Made by a program: the position numbers and the translations under genes. Positions 63,823-64,000 of a stretch of DNA of 64,000 bases are shown one piece after another. Each line of letters begins with the position of its first letter. The first letter of the stretch is position 1. This DNA comes from an uncultured archaeon (lineage in GTDB: Archaea; Halobacteriota; Methanosarcinia; Methanosarcinales; Methanoperedenaceae), in the NCBI GenBank assembly GCA_902384525.1, contig CABMCA010000089.1, positions 1 to 64,000 on the forward strand. The letters are read 5' to 3'. The notes beneath the pieces are model-generated. The model was not told the DNA's origin, searched no databases, and saw only the letters and a list, made by a program, of their open reading frames with translations.

Positions 63823-63890
63823 TTTATTTATAGATACACCAAGATGATGGATAATTGTGCACCAGACAACAAACAAAACGTGCACTGGAG
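63823..63890 (+). promoter_or_regulatory. Promoter and leader hairpin of radA
   Basis: TTTATTTATA near 63823-63832 serves as the TATA box, which would place the start near 63857. The leader then contains GTGCACCAG at 63858 and GTGCACTGG at 63880; the two GTGCAC blocks can pair with each other, with GGAG just after and ATG at 63897. The hairpin could hide the ribosome binding site. Confidence 0.4.
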
Positions 63891-63896
63891 AACAAC

Positions 63897-64000
63897 ATGG
63901 CAGAAAGAAAAACTTTGGAAGATTTGCCGGGTGTAGGTCCGGCAACAGCAGAGAAATTGAAAGAAGCAGGTTTTGGCTCCATTGAAGCCATAGCGGTATC
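63897..64000 (+). CDS. radA: DNA repair and recombination protein RadA, N-terminal part
   Basis: Only the first 34 residues are in the window. [20 protein letters not shown] begins the helix-hairpin-helix domain that precedes the RecA core in archaeal RadA. The rest lies beyond the window edge. RadA is the archaeal RecA/Rad51 recombinase, and its place after RPA fits the single-strand DNA function of both. GGAG lies eight bases before the ATG. Confidence 0.85.
   Translation, partial: MAERKTLEDLPGVGPATAEKLKEAGFGSIEAIAV

Overview
The window comes from an archaeon. It carries a 20S proteasome alpha subunit, a three-OB-fold RPA, the start of RadA, an archaeal TrpS, the adk - DUF106 - cmk - cbf5 block, a tRNA-Trp whose intron holds a box C/D guide RNA, TATA-like promoters, GGTGAT-type ribosome binding sites and a PEF-CTERM protein. 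The mix of archaeal housekeeping genes with c-type cytochrome, AcnB-type aconitase, a hybrid histidine kinase and large secreted adhesin-like proteins fits Methanosarcinales, possibly 'Candidatus Methanoperedens' (ANME-2d). The genus is inference and was not tested.

Layout. 1-8.2 kb: the end of one secreted Ig/CBM-like protein, then three tandem paralogues sharing an N-terminal carbohydrate-binding-like module, Ig-like domains and a conserved C-terminal domain; two have duplicated promoter regions. 8.3-19 kb: surface glycan cluster (acyltransferase, Wzx-type flippase, two tandem methyltransferases, GT2, RfbF-like cytidylyltransferase, SDR epimerase/dehydratase, third C-methyltransferase, FAD oxidoreductase), likely making a branched sugar. 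19-25 kb: small genes and an exported redox group (di-haem cytochrome c, a frameshifted exported protein, a Lipoprotein_15 protein), a universal stress protein and a decayed Imm-5-like gene. 25-34.5 kb: RHH-headed protein, TrpS, proline-repeat protein, AcnB, then adk-DUF106-cmk-cbf5 and tRNA-Ser. 34.5-46.5 kb: two related radical SAM enzymes about 9 kb apart, one abutting a cytosolic M23-like gene; LUD/FeS protein, GT-C glycosyltransferase, M42 peptidase, helical-repeat zinc protein, SdhA-like flavoprotein, Nudix, TM-helix channel-like protein, Smr protein. 46.6-52.3 kb: PEF-CTERM protein, ABC-2 exporter, B12/radical SAM enzyme. 52.3-58.6 kb: intron-containing tRNA-Trp, hybrid histidine kinase with a decayed copy of one PAS domain beside it, alpha/alpha-toroid protein, isocitrate dehydrogenase, a 53-aa AbrB-like protein and a SPASM radical SAM enzyme. 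59-61.2 kb: a small plasmid-like module next to tRNA-Lys, bracketed by two copies of a short hairpin. 61.3-64 kb: JAMM protease, PsmA, RPA and RadA (cut by the window end).

Several accessory genes are broken by what look like single-base losses (about 19.66, 22.08, 42.83 and 59.86 kb). Either real decay or indel errors in the assembly could explain this, and read-level checking would separate them. No CRISPR array, rRNA or intact transposase was seen.
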